DNA of 64,000 nucleotides from Lewinellaceae bacterium (GCA_020636405.1 JACJXW010000009.1:328143-392142); one strand, 5' to 3'; positions 54,701 to 61,716 are shown, numbered from the stretch's first letter. Numbers and translations: made by a program. The notes: generated by a model not told the origin, from the letters alone.

Positions 54701-55051
54701 TATAATAATATTGCCTTAACCTATAGTGCCCTCGAGCAGTATTCCGAGGCACTCAGCTACCATCAAAAAGCTCTGGCCATTAGGGAGGCAGTGCTCGAAT
54801 CGAAACACCCCAACCTGGCTAATTCCTACAACAATATCGCGGGAACTTATCATGCCCTTGGACAGTATTTCAAGGCACTCGGCTACCATCAAAAAGTCCT
54901 TGTGATCTTAGAGGCAGTGCTCGAATCGAATCACCCATATCTGGCTCTATCCTACAATAATATCGCAGCGACCTATCGTGCCCTTGGGCAGGAGGATAAA
55001 GCCGAAGAATATGAAGCAAAGGCAGCGGCAATCAGAGAAACGAGAAAGTAG
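51713..55051 (+). CDS. Exported TPR protein 2 (18 full TPRs), paralogue of protein 1
   Basis: The protein has about 1112 residues from the ATG at 51713; a GTG five codons earlier (51698) is also possible. A signal peptide (WLFHFFLLSFISFSGYSQ) is followed by the same beta-sandwich as in protein 1 (KGQVSIHNSKYNTG, TPDDTDVEGRFELEFVG), the coiled coil, and eighteen 42-residue TPRs plus a half repeat ending EDKAEEYEAKAAAIRE. The first 200 residues are nearly identical to protein 1 at DNA level, so the genes arose by duplication. Codons are more AT-rich in the array, and repeats 8 and 9 (ALIYHVQGQYPEALNYHQKA) are almost identical copies. It is third in the CHAT operon. Confidence 0.9.
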   Translation: MSKSNNLRLFKNLKTYRNEWLFHFFLLSFISFSGYSQQIILKGQVSIHNSKYNTGHIKYVKDAYISAPFTTPDDTDVEGRFELEFVGVDAGTAVKVQVEKAGLDVVNEYDLARVIIGRKPLLRVFLIEKGKLAQAQTELFNISKKALYAEKDAIIDRLKASEVESKTTIAELEKRFGKEVANRFEAEELLQQKVAELEKRLPEFVQELAKANLDFASGLYIQAYEHFQIGEIEEAIAVLDEAKLDAAYSNAIVALEQTKDEIEKLEAVVVDREMEIDQVVESYQLKAEAYNLLFQYRQAIEVYEKIIRILKEVKGTESLELASSYINIAETYRALGQYSLALSYHQKTLAILEAVLEANHPYLANSYNNNANAYLYLGRYEEALHYHQKALAIYESVLGANDPSLATSYNNIANTFHDLGQYKEALDYHQKALAIRESVLEANHLDLAQSYNNIATTYSSLGRHEQALRYDEKALAIKESVLDARHPDLATAYNNIAATYRDLGQYEKALYYHQKTITIRESVLEANHPFLANSYNHIASTYRDLGQYSEALNYDKKALTIHQAVLESNHPDLASSYNNIAETCRALGQYTAALSCHQKALAIREAVLDARHPYLAQSYNNVALIYHVQGQYPEALNYHQKALVIQEAVLDANHPDLANSYNNIALIYHVQGQYPEALNYHQKALAILEVVLDENHPDLALSYNNIANTYRALGRYEEALLYHQKDRVILELVLEANHPDLATSYNNIAATYSTLGQYSEALSYHQKALAIRKTELESNHPDLATSYNNIAETYRVLGQYSEALNYHQKALAMREKVLESNHPDLANSYNNIAGTYRALGQYPEALSYHQKALAIREAVLGSKHPDLAKSYNDIALTYYALGQYSEALDFHQKALTIQQAVLESNHPDLATSYNNIATIYRALGKHSEAFKYHQKTLAILEVVLQSNHPDQANYYNNIAGTYRALGQYSEALHYDQKALAIREAVLEADHPDLATSYNNIALTYSALEQYSEALSYHQKALAIREAVLESKHPNLANSYNNIAGTYHALGQYFKALGYHQKVLVILEAVLESNHPYLALSYNNIAATYRALGQEDKAEEYEAKAAAIRETRK
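52690..55020 (+). repeat. 126-base tandem repeat array coding the TPRs of protein 2
   Basis: About 18 units of 126 bases. The conserved word is CTACCATCAAAAAGC. Two adjacent units (about 53570-53825) share nearly the whole sequence, a sign of recent duplication. Confidence 0.85.
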
Positions 55052-55313
55052 AAGAATGAGTAAAAAATAAGTTTACCTAATATTGGGAATTGATATGCTC
55101 TCCTGAGAGCATTACATACGGATTGTAGGTCAAGCAGACCTACCATTGGGTTCTTGAATGTTTGTGTATTTGACGAGGATAGGAGGAGGGATGTAAGTTT
55201 TCTATTTAACATAATAATTTTTCGAAAAATTCACGTAAGTTCTTTATTTTCAATGTTTTATTCATTGCCTATAACTTATCTTATGTTAAATAGCTGTTTT
55301 CGTGACCCCAAAA

Positions 55314-56180
55314 CTACTCCCCCTTCTTACCCCTCCCCAGCTTCTTCTTCTCGTCTTCCGGCAGCTGCTTCAAGCTCGTACTCGATACCAGGATCTGCAT
55401 CTCCTCAATAGCCGCCTCATTCAGGATCTGAAGCCGCTGTTCCTGGTCGCAATCCCACTTCATCAGCTTGGCATTGAGGCTCTGCAAATTGGACAGCACC
55501 AGCAGCTGTTCGGCGGTAGCATTATCCCGGATATTGCCTTTCGCTTCCGGGTTTTGTTGGCGCCATTCCTTGGCCGTTATACCGAAGAGCGCCATGTTCA
55601 GGACATCAGCTTCATTGGCGAAGTATAAACCTTCCATTTTGGTGTACTGCAAGCGCGGCGGGATCAGATGCTCGCGTACCGCCTCGGTGTGGATTCGGTA
55701 GTTTGCTTTGGACATTATTCGGCGGACGTTCCATTCAAGGGATTGACGCTCTGCTTCTTCCTCCTTGAGGCGTTGAAACTCCTTGATCAAATACAACTGA
55801 AAAGTAGGGCTTAACCAGTAGCAAAAATTGATGGCAATATCCTGATGAGCAAATGTCCCACCACTATATCTCCCCGATTTGACAATCATCCCAATAGCGT
55901 TGGTTGCTTCAATCCACTTTTTGGGAGTCAGGTTAAATGTATTCAAACCTACCTCGCTTTTAAACCTAACGAATTCGTTACCTTTAAAATCCGGATTATG
56001 CAATTCTTCCCAGACTCCAATAAACTCAACGGTATTGCGATTGCGCAACCAGCTATATATCGCGAATTCATCATCAAAGCTTTTCATGATATCGGTCAGT
56101 GAAATATAATCTTCCTGGTTGGGCCGCGGAAGAAGAGTAATCTCTTTGCCATTTACCACTATGGTTCTCTTTCTACTCAT
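55314..56180 (-). CDS. KilA-N domain DNA-binding protein 1
   Basis: The 288-residue protein has an N-terminal KilA-N-like domain (about 1-135): ISLTDIMKSFDDEFAIYSWLRNRNTVEFIGVWEELHNPDF, then FNLTPKKWIEATNAIGM and GGTFAHQDIAINFCYWLSPTFQLYLIKEFQRLKEEE. KilA-N binds DNA and is typical of phages and large viruses. The C-terminal half (REHLIPPRLQY, MALFGITAKEWR, LLVLSNLQSLNAKLMKWD) is shared with the paralogue at 61947. The DNA coding NPDFKGNEFVRFK holds a near-perfect copy of a palindrome found upstream at 56251. The last residues are Lys-rich. It is probably a regulator of a mobile element. Confidence 0.85.
   Translation of the reverse strand: MSRKRTIVVNGKEITLLPRPNQEDYISLTDIMKSFDDEFAIYSWLRNRNTVEFIGVWEELHNPDFKGNEFVRFKSEVGLNTFNLTPKKWIEATNAIGMIVKSGRYSGGTFAHQDIAINFCYWLSPTFQLYLIKEFQRLKEEEAERQSLEWNVRRIMSKANYRIHTEAVREHLIPPRLQYTKMEGLYFANEADVLNMALFGITAKEWRQQNPEAKGNIRDNATAEQLLVLSNLQSLNAKLMKWDCDQEQRLQILNEAAIEEMQILVSSTSLKQLPEDEKKKLGRGKKGE
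55959..55988. promoter_or_regulatory. Coding-region copy of the GAATTC-centred palindrome in KilA-N gene 1
   Basis: This 30-base stretch differs at only two bases (CC for GG at positions 7-8) from the perfect palindrome at 56251-56280. Its central 14 bases TAACGAATTCGTTA are still perfect. It codes KGNEFV in the KilA-N gene. Confidence 0.7.
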
Positions 56181-56250
56181 AGTCCAAGATTTGCTTTTTC
56201 AATATTCAATTTCAATTTTGATAGCCTTACCATTTTGCCTTAACGCTATT

Positions 56251-56280
56251 TTTAAAGGTAACGAATTCGTTACCTTTAAA
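56251..56280. promoter_or_regulatory. Perfect 30-base palindrome upstream of KilA-N gene 1 (operator candidate)
   Basis: The site starts TTTAAAGGTAACGAA and is its own complement over all 30 bases. It lies 5 bases after the stop of the gene at 56286 and 70 bases before the KilA-N 1 start. It may be an operator for a dimeric regulator, such as the KilA-N protein, or a terminator hairpin. Confidence 0.75.
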
Positions 56281-56285
56281 CTCCC

Positions 56286-57071
56286 CTACCCCGCCAGCAC
56301 CGCCAGCATCGCCCGCTGGATCAACGCCCGGATCCGCGGGCTCTCATAATCCAGCCCCATCTGCTCTGCAAATTCCAGCACCTTTGCAAAGCTCTCCGTA
56401 TAATCCGGCAGCTGCTGTGCCAACTCCGCATTGTATTGTTGACAGACCATTTCCGTAATCACATCGACGCTGTGGTCGCGGGATTCCTCTTCACTGATCG
56501 CCTCCGGTTCCTGCTCCTCATTACCCAGGCGCCAAGCCTCGACAAACCGGCCATCAGCGCCGGTGCTCACAACCTTCGCCTGGTATCCCGTACAAGACCT
56601 CTTCATTGTCTCTACGATCTGCGCTGCCTCTTCCGCTGTTTCTGGCGCCCAGCTCAAAACGGAATAGAAGAACCCTTCAACATCGAGGTGGACAGCAAGG
56701 TCATTATCCTGGGTAGGTTCATCTTCCAAAAGCTCCACTACCTCTTCATTGAACGCGACCAGGTCAAGTTCCCCTCTCCAGTTCTCCCCTTTCGGTAGGC
56801 CGATGATGAACCTCCGCATAAATTCCGGATAAACCTGCAACGCTAATTCCGGTCCATACAACTCCAGGCAAATCGACAGTGCCATCTGCTGACATCCTCC
56901 CCCCACTTCTTTCCATAGGTCGCACCCCCACTCAAAGCCCTTGCGGGTGTGGATGCGCTTCGCCAGGCTATCCTCCGGTTTCAGCTTCTGGCCGTTTAGC
57001 CAGGCGTGGTTGCCTTCTCCCTCAAATCCTTGCTCCAGGCGCAATTGTATGGTATTAGGGTACTTTGACAT
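56286..57071 (-). CDS. DUF6166-like protein of unknown function
   Basis: The 261-residue protein is read from the ATG at 57071 (MSKYPNTIQLRLEQG); a longer frame from 57119 adds 16 residues and has a weaker start. The segment FEWGCDLWKEVGGGCQQMALSICLEL, then FMRRFIIGLPKGENW, resembles the DUF6166 core, in which a WG(Y) motif precedes a G-x-AxLA helix. The middle is acidic (LLEDEPTQDNDL) and the C-terminus is helical. DUF6166 proteins are common on plasmids and phages with no known role. It follows the gene at 57120 by 48 bases in the same direction. Confidence 0.6.
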   Translation of the reverse strand: MSKYPNTIQLRLEQGFEGEGNHAWLNGQKLKPEDSLAKRIHTRKGFEWGCDLWKEVGGGCQQMALSICLELYGPELALQVYPEFMRRFIIGLPKGENWRGELDLVAFNEEVVELLEDEPTQDNDLAVHLDVEGFFYSVLSWAPETAEEAAQIVETMKRSCTGYQAKVVSTGADGRFVEAWRLGNEEQEPEAISEEESRDHSVDVITEMVCQQYNAELAQQLPDYTESFAKVLEFAEQMGLDYESPRIRALIQRAMLAVLAG

Positions 57072-57119
57072 GGTTGCTTTTTGATTGGTATCCGGACTGA
57101 AAATCCGGAAGGTAAACAA

Positions 57120-57629
57120 TTAGATGGTTATCGCTATCATGAATTCTTTCAGGACTTCCTGTAAATACTCATGCTCTTTTGGTTTCACCTCCCCTCCCCT
57201 TCGGATCCGTTGCACCAAAACCCGGTTCGGGATCAAGGTGAAAGGCTTGAGCCGCCGGTCACTGAGCACCTCCTGCAGCGCCGCTTCTTTACCCGTATCC
57301 AAATACGCGTTAATCTTTTCCTGAAGATTTAGGAAGTCCTTCTGTAAAGCGTAAAACTCCTCCACCCTCATCCGGGAGCCTTTCCGCCGGCGGATATCGA
57401 TCAGGCGCTGTCCGTCGACTGCTAATCTTGTATTGTTAATGGCGCCGAGGTTGAGTAACGTAAAGACCAGCTTCTCCTGGCCAGGCGTAGCGTAATCTCG
57501 TTTCGGTGAATAAGCTGGATCCTGGTAAGCATCCGGAATACGTCTCTGCCGTCTCCAGTTATTGACCGTAGCATCCGACAGATCATGTCGTTGCTGTAGT
57601 TCCCTGGCCAGCGTTTCGTTGTATTCCAT
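57120..57629 (-). CDS. Small HTH-like protein of unknown function
   Basis: The 169-residue protein begins with a helix-turn-helix-like segment (ARELQQRHDLSDATVNNWRRQRRIP), then a basic region (DIRRRKGSRMRVEEF) and helices ending KEHEYLQEVLKEFM. The segment FTLIPNRVLVQRIRRGGEVKP resembles phage or plasmid-borne HTH proteins. No family is assigned with confidence. It precedes the DUF6166-like gene in a probable operon. Confidence 0.6.
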   Translation of the reverse strand: MEYNETLARELQQRHDLSDATVNNWRRQRRIPDAYQDPAYSPKRDYATPGQEKLVFTLLNLGAINNTRLAVDGQRLIDIRRRKGSRMRVEEFYALQKDFLNLQEKINAYLDTGKEAALQEVLSDRRLKPFTLIPNRVLVQRIRRGGEVKPKEHEYLQEVLKEFMIAITI

Positions 57630-57707
57630 TGCTCGGTGAATAATGTATTTTTTCGGATCGAAAATATTAATTTCCTGTGAAAATCACAAGAAAAACATTC
57701 AGAAATA

Positions 57708-57733
57708 GCCCCCGGCGGGGTGCCGCCGGGGGC
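57708..57733. terminator. GC-rich hairpin at the end of the SLOG gene
   Basis: GCCCCCGGCGG (57708-57718) pairs perfectly with CCGCCGGGGGC (57723-57733) around GGTG. It begins just past the stop of the minus-strand SLOG gene (57740). A-rich and T-rich runs lie beyond it (57690-57700), which could supply a tail on the minus strand. Confidence 0.65.
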
Positions 57734-57739
57734 CATGCA

Positions 57740-58294
57740 CTACAACAACCGCCCCTGCAACGGAGCCGCCGGGCACCACAGCCAGCACTGCCCCCCTACC
57801 CCGCTGAGGCAAGAGAACCGGCCAGCCAGCGGCCCGCACCAAGCCCGCCAAGCCTCAGCCGCCCCGGCCGGCAGCGGCGCCAGGACAAACACCGGCACGC
57901 CCAGCCCCAGGGCAAAAGCCACCGAGCCCCAGGAGCCCGAGCCATGGCCCGCAAACTGGCGGGAAACGCGGACAGCCCCCGGGCACGGCCCACCGGGGAA
58001 CGCCACCAGGCAGCCCCGCCCAGCAGCCACCGCCCGCACCAGCGCCGCTGAACGCGCCGGCACCGCAAACGCCCCGGAGCCAAAAGCCGACGCCCGAAAC
58101 ACCTGAGCCGATGGGCGAGCCGCCCGCACCGCCGCGTCAACCCCCGAAGCGCAGCCCACCAAGGCCGAGCAAGCCGATGGGAGAGCCGCCGCCAGCTGGC
58201 CCGGCAGAGAAGCCGGGGACGAAGAAGCAGACCGCGAGCCGGAGAAGCCCACCGTGGAAAAGGAAGAAACAGTAGAAACGATAGAAGACAACAT
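57740..58294 (-). CDS. SLOG (DprA-like) Rossmann-fold protein coded by extremely A-poor DNA
   Basis: I read a 184-residue protein from the ATG at 58294. It shows the SLOG fold layout: GFSGSR (16-21), LVGCASGVDAAVRAA (45-59), FRASAFGSGAF, RSAALVRAVAAGRGCLVAFPGGPCP, then GHGSGSWGSVAFALGLGVPVFVLAP with the glycine loop. This resembles DprA-type nucleotide-binding domains that bind DNA or nucleotides such as NADP or cyclic signals. The plus strand has only about 10 T in the 420 bases at 57841-58260, so the gene avoids A almost totally. The protein is rich in Ala, Ser, Gly and Cys. No function is assigned beyond the fold. Confidence 0.65.
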   Translation of the reverse strand: MLSSIVSTVSSFSTVGFSGSRSASSSPASLPGQLAAALPSACSALVGCASGVDAAVRAARPSAQVFRASAFGSGAFAVPARSAALVRAVAAGRGCLVAFPGGPCPGAVRVSRQFAGHGSGSWGSVAFALGLGVPVFVLAPLPAGAAEAWRAWCGPLAGRFSCLSGVGGQCWLWCPAAPLQGRLL

Positions 58295-58645
58295 GATAGA
58301 AAGGATGACAGCGCGGGAAGAGCAGCACGCACCCGCCGGCCCGAGCGCCGACACAGCCAGCAGGCACTGCAGCCTTACTGCCGAAGCGAGCCGCTGCCAT
58401 GGCGGAGCGCCCGCAGCCGCGGAAGCGAGCGCGCCCCTCCCCTAGCCTACCCAAGCGAGCTGCACAAGGCGAGGACGTACGGCCATGGCAAGCGCCGAGC
58501 GAGGCAGTAACTTGCAGGGGCTGCTGGCTGTGTGGTTAGACAACCGCAAGAGAAGCCCTCTTTCCGGGAGACGCAACGTTGTTGTTGGAAGGATACGGGG
58601 AGAAGCAGATGGACCTTCTTCACTTCAACTCACATGGGGTTCAGT
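58295..58645. other. 351-base region upstream of the SLOG gene
   Basis: Purine- and C-rich DNA with T still scarce up to about 58480, then repeat R1 (58481-58545). It is probably leader and promoter DNA of the SLOG gene. No other gene is supported. Confidence 0.5.
58481..58545. repeat. Direct repeat R1 (copy 2 at 59534)
   Basis: This 65-base sequence begins GGCCATGGCAAGCGCCGAGC and repeats at 59534-59598 with three mismatches in the first 55 bases. The two copies flank the coiled-coil gene at 58646-59350 in the same orientation. Confidence 0.85.
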
Positions 58646-59350
58646 TCAGCCCTTTTCGTCTCTTCTTTCAGATAATCTAGAAACCAATTTCTTCAACTCA
58701 TCAAACTCAGCGCGCAGATCTCCCTGCGCATCCCTCTGACTCTCCTGCACCGCAATGCGGGCTAAATGCTGAGCACGTTCTTCCTGAAGCTCCATCACCT
58801 TTTGCAGCAATTCCTCCTTTTGCGCCCCTTGCTGCTCATAGCGTACCTCCCAATCTGCGGCCTTCTCTCGCAACCTTTCATTCTCCGCCTGCCCAGTTGC
58901 CAGTGCCTGAGCCATCTTCTCCGCAAGCTGTTGCTGCTCGGCAAGCTGCTCTTGAGCCGTCTGTAGATTGATTGTCAGCTCCTCATTAGCTTTCCTGGCG
59001 AGGGCCAGGTCACTCTTCGCAGCATTCAGCAGTTCCTCTAGGGAAACCGCCTGTTCTTTAGCCTCCCCCTCCGCTTTAGTCAGCTCGCCCAGGAGTTTCG
59101 CGAAGAACTTACCCAACTGCCCGTAACTATACTGGTGAAGCGCCCGCTGGCTACTGTACTTGAGGTCCATCAACCTACGCTCATCCAGTTCCAATTCAAG
59201 CAGGTCGTAGTTGACCAGCTCTACGCCTATATCATCGAAGCGTTCAAACGGGAGCGTTGATTTGAGTTGAGATACCCGCCCTTTACTAATGCCTTTAATA
59301 TCTGCGTATTCGCTGGCGGATATGTACCGGGTGCCGTCTATGGTGCGCAT
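58646..59350 (-). CDS. Coiled-coil protein with N-terminal HTH-like domain (KfrA-like)
   Basis: The 234-residue protein begins with a short DNA-binding-like domain (RYISASEYADIKGISKGRVSQL, with a turn KGISKG) and then FERFDDIGVELVNYDLLELELDE. From about residue 85 it is a continuous coiled coil rich in Glu, Ala, Gln and Leu (for example LAEQQQLAEKMAQALATGQ). The layout recalls KfrA-type plasmid proteins, which bind DNA and form filaments or bundles that aid partition. The family match is only by layout. It lies between two copies of a 65-base repeat. Confidence 0.65.
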   Translation of the reverse strand: MRTIDGTRYISASEYADIKGISKGRVSQLKSTLPFERFDDIGVELVNYDLLELELDERRLMDLKYSSQRALHQYSYGQLGKFFAKLLGELTKAEGEAKEQAVSLEELLNAAKSDLALARKANEELTINLQTAQEQLAEQQQLAEKMAQALATGQAENERLREKAADWEVRYEQQGAQKEELLQKVMELQEERAQHLARIAVQESQRDAQGDLRAEFDELKKLVSRLSERRDEKG

Positions 59351-59883
59351 GTTACTGCTTTTTTAGTTAGTGCAAGATAACTATTAAACTTTAATTTAGC
59401 TATTAAACTTTAGCACAACAAAAAATTAAATCTTCTTTTACAGAGACCTATGTGCCTGCCGGCAGGAGCGGCAAAGAGGGCTTTTGCCCTCCAGTTAGTT
59501 TGAAAGCAGCCTCTGAGTGGGTGCACCACGCGTGGCCATGGCAAACGCCGAGCGAGGCAGCAACTTGCAGAGGCTGCTGGCTGTGTGGTAAGCCAACCCA
59601 GAAAGGACAGCCATCCAGCGAGAAGCAAGGTAGACGATAGTGGCAGGCAGGATATAGGTAGAAGAGTACAGGACTGACCTGTTTTTTATCAACCTGGTCA
59701 AAAAAAAATGCACAGGGCGTTCGATGCGAAAATCCATTCGCCCTACCAGCACTGTGCATATAGAGGACTTTTCGTCCTGGCGTATGCAAGACACACCAGG
59801 TGCAGGGCACTCCCGTGAAATACTTAACTCATCTCAGTGCATTTCACGGGATTCAACGGTAGCCATCCGGCCATACCTTTGAA
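59351..59883. other. 533-base region between the coiled-coil and caspase genes
   Basis: Contains repeat R2 (59534-59598) and several inverted repeats downstream of the caspase-FGE stop: CCCGTGAAAT / ATTTCACGGG (59812-59821, 59841-59850), AGGAC / GTCCT (59764-59778) and ATGCACAGGGCG paired with CGCCCT ... TGTGCAT (about 59708-59760). These could form terminators for the caspase gene. No gene is supported. Confidence 0.6.
59534..59598. repeat. Direct repeat R2 (copy of 58481-58545)
   Basis: Begins GGCCATGGCAAACGCCGAGC and continues as the same 55-base core CTGCTGGCTGTGTGG seen in R1. Confidence 0.85.
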
Positions 59884-61716
59884 CTACGGGACGAACACCA
59901 GGCGGAAACCCCGGGAGTGATAGCGGATCCCGGGGCCGTAGGTGCTGCGAAGAGCCGTCCGGCAGTACGGCGCATTGTCGCGCCACGAGCCCCCGCGCAC
60001 AACACGGGACGAACCCGATGCCGGCCCTCTCGGATCCTGACTCCCCTTACTTTGGGAATAGTAGTCTTTATCATACCAATCCCAGCACCATTCCCAGACA
60101 TTCCCGCTCATATCATACAGCCCCACCTCGTTGCTTTTTTTCTCGCCAACGGGGTGGGTTTGAGAATTGGAATTTCCATCGTACCACCCCACTTCGTCCA
60201 GCTTATTGCTACCGGCATACTCGTATCCCTTACTCTGCTGCCCACCCCGGGCAGCATACTCCCATTCCGCCTCCGTCGGCAGCCTGTAGCCGTTAGCCTT
60301 CCAATTGGGAGTTATATCCTTGCCGTTAATGGCATAAACCTCCTGCCGCCCCTCCTGTCGGCTGCGCCAGTTGCAATACTCTACCGCATCATACCAGCTT
60401 ACATATATTGCCGGCCGCTTGCCACGCCCCCAGCCTCGATCTTCAGGCTTTTTCCTTTTTGTAGCCTCACAGAAGGCGTCATACTCATCGAAGGTGACAG
60501 AATAAGTACCCATATAAAAGCTGCTAACCGTCACCTTATGAACGCCAGATCCCTCCCCCATCTCAAAGGATCCGCCTTCCACCAAAACCATATCCTTTGG
60601 GGCTAAAGGCTTTTCCTTTACCGCCGGCTTCGGAGCAGGCGCCTCTGCCTTTGCCGGCATTTCAGGTTCCGGATCAGCCCGCTCCTTCATCTCCTGTATC
60701 CTTCGGCGCGCTTCCCGGACATATTTCCCTTTGGGAGAATGACGAATATACCTCCGATACCCAACCACAGACTTTGAGTTCGCTGCCTGCTGCCAGGCTT
60801 CCTCATCCTGCTGCTCCAGTTCCTCCATCCGTTCCTCCGCCTCCTCCGCATGATGGCCGTTAGGAAAAGCATCGAGATAATCATCATAGCCAGCTACCGT
60901 ATCGAGCGCCGCCGCTTTCAGCCAGGCAGCCTCGTCCTCATCCGTCCTGGTGGAAAGGTGAAACACAAACTCTCCGCCCACGTCCCCCGTCTTAAACAGC
61001 ACCCCGCCCACCGGCGTCTGACGCGCATTATGCGGCGTCACCCGCTTCACATGCTGGATCAGCTCCGATGCCGGCACCAGGGGGCTGTTATTAGCCTCCA
61101 GGTAACTCAGCAGCGCCTTGGCAAAAGGGCTGTGATCGCCGTGTAGCCCATCCTCCACCGTTTCGATCTGCCCGGCGGCCAGCGCCCAGCGAGAGGGCAG
61201 GCCCTCCACCACCTCAGCCAGGGCAGTAGAGCTATAGGTGTCCTTATCGGCAAAAAGAGAACCGGAAAAGCAGCTGTCGACGATGAGAAAGGTGTGAAAG
61301 CTGTTGATGCCCCGGATCAAGTCGCGCAGGTTAGAATTTGAAAGATACTGGTGCCACCTTTTTCCCTCTACCGGGATAAGGTGGCCGGTTTTGGTAAGCT
61401 TATGGAAATAGCCATGGCCAGAGAAATAGACGAGCAGGTTGTCGTTTTTTGTAACCTTCCTGGTCAATTTTTCCAGTTCATTGAAGATGTTTTCCAGCGT
61501 AGCGTTTTGGTCGTAGAGCCTTATCGTATGATCAGGCGCAAAGCCATACTGCTCTTGCAGCACTTTCACCAGCTGCTTCGCATCGCGCACACAGTTGGAT
61601 AACCTGGGATGGTTTTCGTACGCATCGATGGCAATGGCCAAAAGGTAATTGGCGCCGGTAGGGCCCAGGCGCCCGGCTGCTTCAAAACCAGTCCCTTTGT
61701 CTTTCCCCTTTGCCAT
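59884..61716 (-). CDS. Caspase-like peptidase (C14) fused to a formylglycine-generating-enzyme (FGE) domain
   Basis: The 610-residue protein has an N-terminal caspase p20-like domain with the dyad His101 (VYFSGHGYFH) and Cys149 (IVDSCFSGSLF). A middle part has two copies of a helical module (AWLKAAALDTVAGYDDYLDAFPNG and AWQQAANSKSVVGYRRYIRHSPKG). The C-terminal FGE domain (about 375-610) shows VLVEGGSFEMGE, YRLPTEAEWEYAARGG, MSGNVWEWCWDW and the end RVVRGGSWRDNAPYCRTALRSTYG. In FGE the Cys pair oxidises sulfatase Cys to formylglycine; here it may only be a ligand-binding lectin fold. Caspase-FGE fusions occur in complex bacteria. No partner gene is obvious, and no signal peptide is present. 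Confidence 0.88.
   Translation of the reverse strand: MAKGKDKGTGFEAAGRLGPTGANYLLAIAIDAYENHPRLSNCVRDAKQLVKVLQEQYGFAPDHTIRLYDQNATLENIFNELEKLTRKVTKNDNLLVYFSGHGYFHKLTKTGHLIPVEGKRWHQYLSNSNLRDLIRGINSFHTFLIVDSCFSGSLFADKDTYSSTALAEVVEGLPSRWALAAGQIETVEDGLHGDHSPFAKALLSYLEANNSPLVPASELIQHVKRVTPHNARQTPVGGVLFKTGDVGGEFVFHLSTRTDEDEAAWLKAAALDTVAGYDDYLDAFPNGHHAEEAEERMEELEQQDEEAWQQAANSKSVVGYRRYIRHSPKGKYVREARRRIQEMKERADPEPEMPAKAEAPAPKPAVKEKPLAPKDMVLVEGGSFEMGEGSGVHKVTVSSFYMGTYSVTFDEYDAFCEATKRKKPEDRGWGRGKRPAIYVSWYDAVEYCNWRSRQEGRQEVYAINGKDITPNWKANGYRLPTEAEWEYAARGGQQSKGYEYAGSNKLDEVGWYDGNSNSQTHPVGEKKSNEVGLYDMSGNVWEWCWDWYDKDYYSQSKGSQDPRGPASGSSRVVRGGSWRDNAPYCRTALRSTYGPGIRYHSRGFRLVFVP

Noticed and set aside
49815..55020. 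CRISPR array from the strongly periodic DNA
   Set aside because: The period is 126 bases, in frame, and codes 42-residue TPRs. There are no unique spacers and no cas genes.
47554..55051. Type III-E (Craspase/gRAMP) system from the TPR plus CHAT combination
   Set aside because: No gRAMP, no CRISPR array and no crRNA gene are present. The TPR proteins are exported and the CHAT protein is membrane-bound, unlike the cytoplasmic TPR-CHAT partner.
56251..56280. Restriction-site-like EcoRI palindrome as a chance event
   Set aside because: A 30-base perfect palindrome is far too long for chance, and it recurs in the gene; it was kept as an operator candidate instead.
57677..58106. Two plus-strand frames in the T-poor region
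   Set aside because: They lack T-containing codons by composition only and show no fold; the minus-strand frame has clear SLOG motifs.
58481..59598. Integron attC sites from repeats R1 and R2
   Set aside because: R1 contains GTTAGAC but has no matching RYYYAAC at attC distance, R2 lacks GTTAGAC, and no integrase is in the window.
59884..60010. Diversity-generating retroelement variable region
   Set aside because: The sequence only resembles the VR of FGE-type targets. No reverse transcriptase or A-rich template copy is in the window, so it is not annotated as a DGR.
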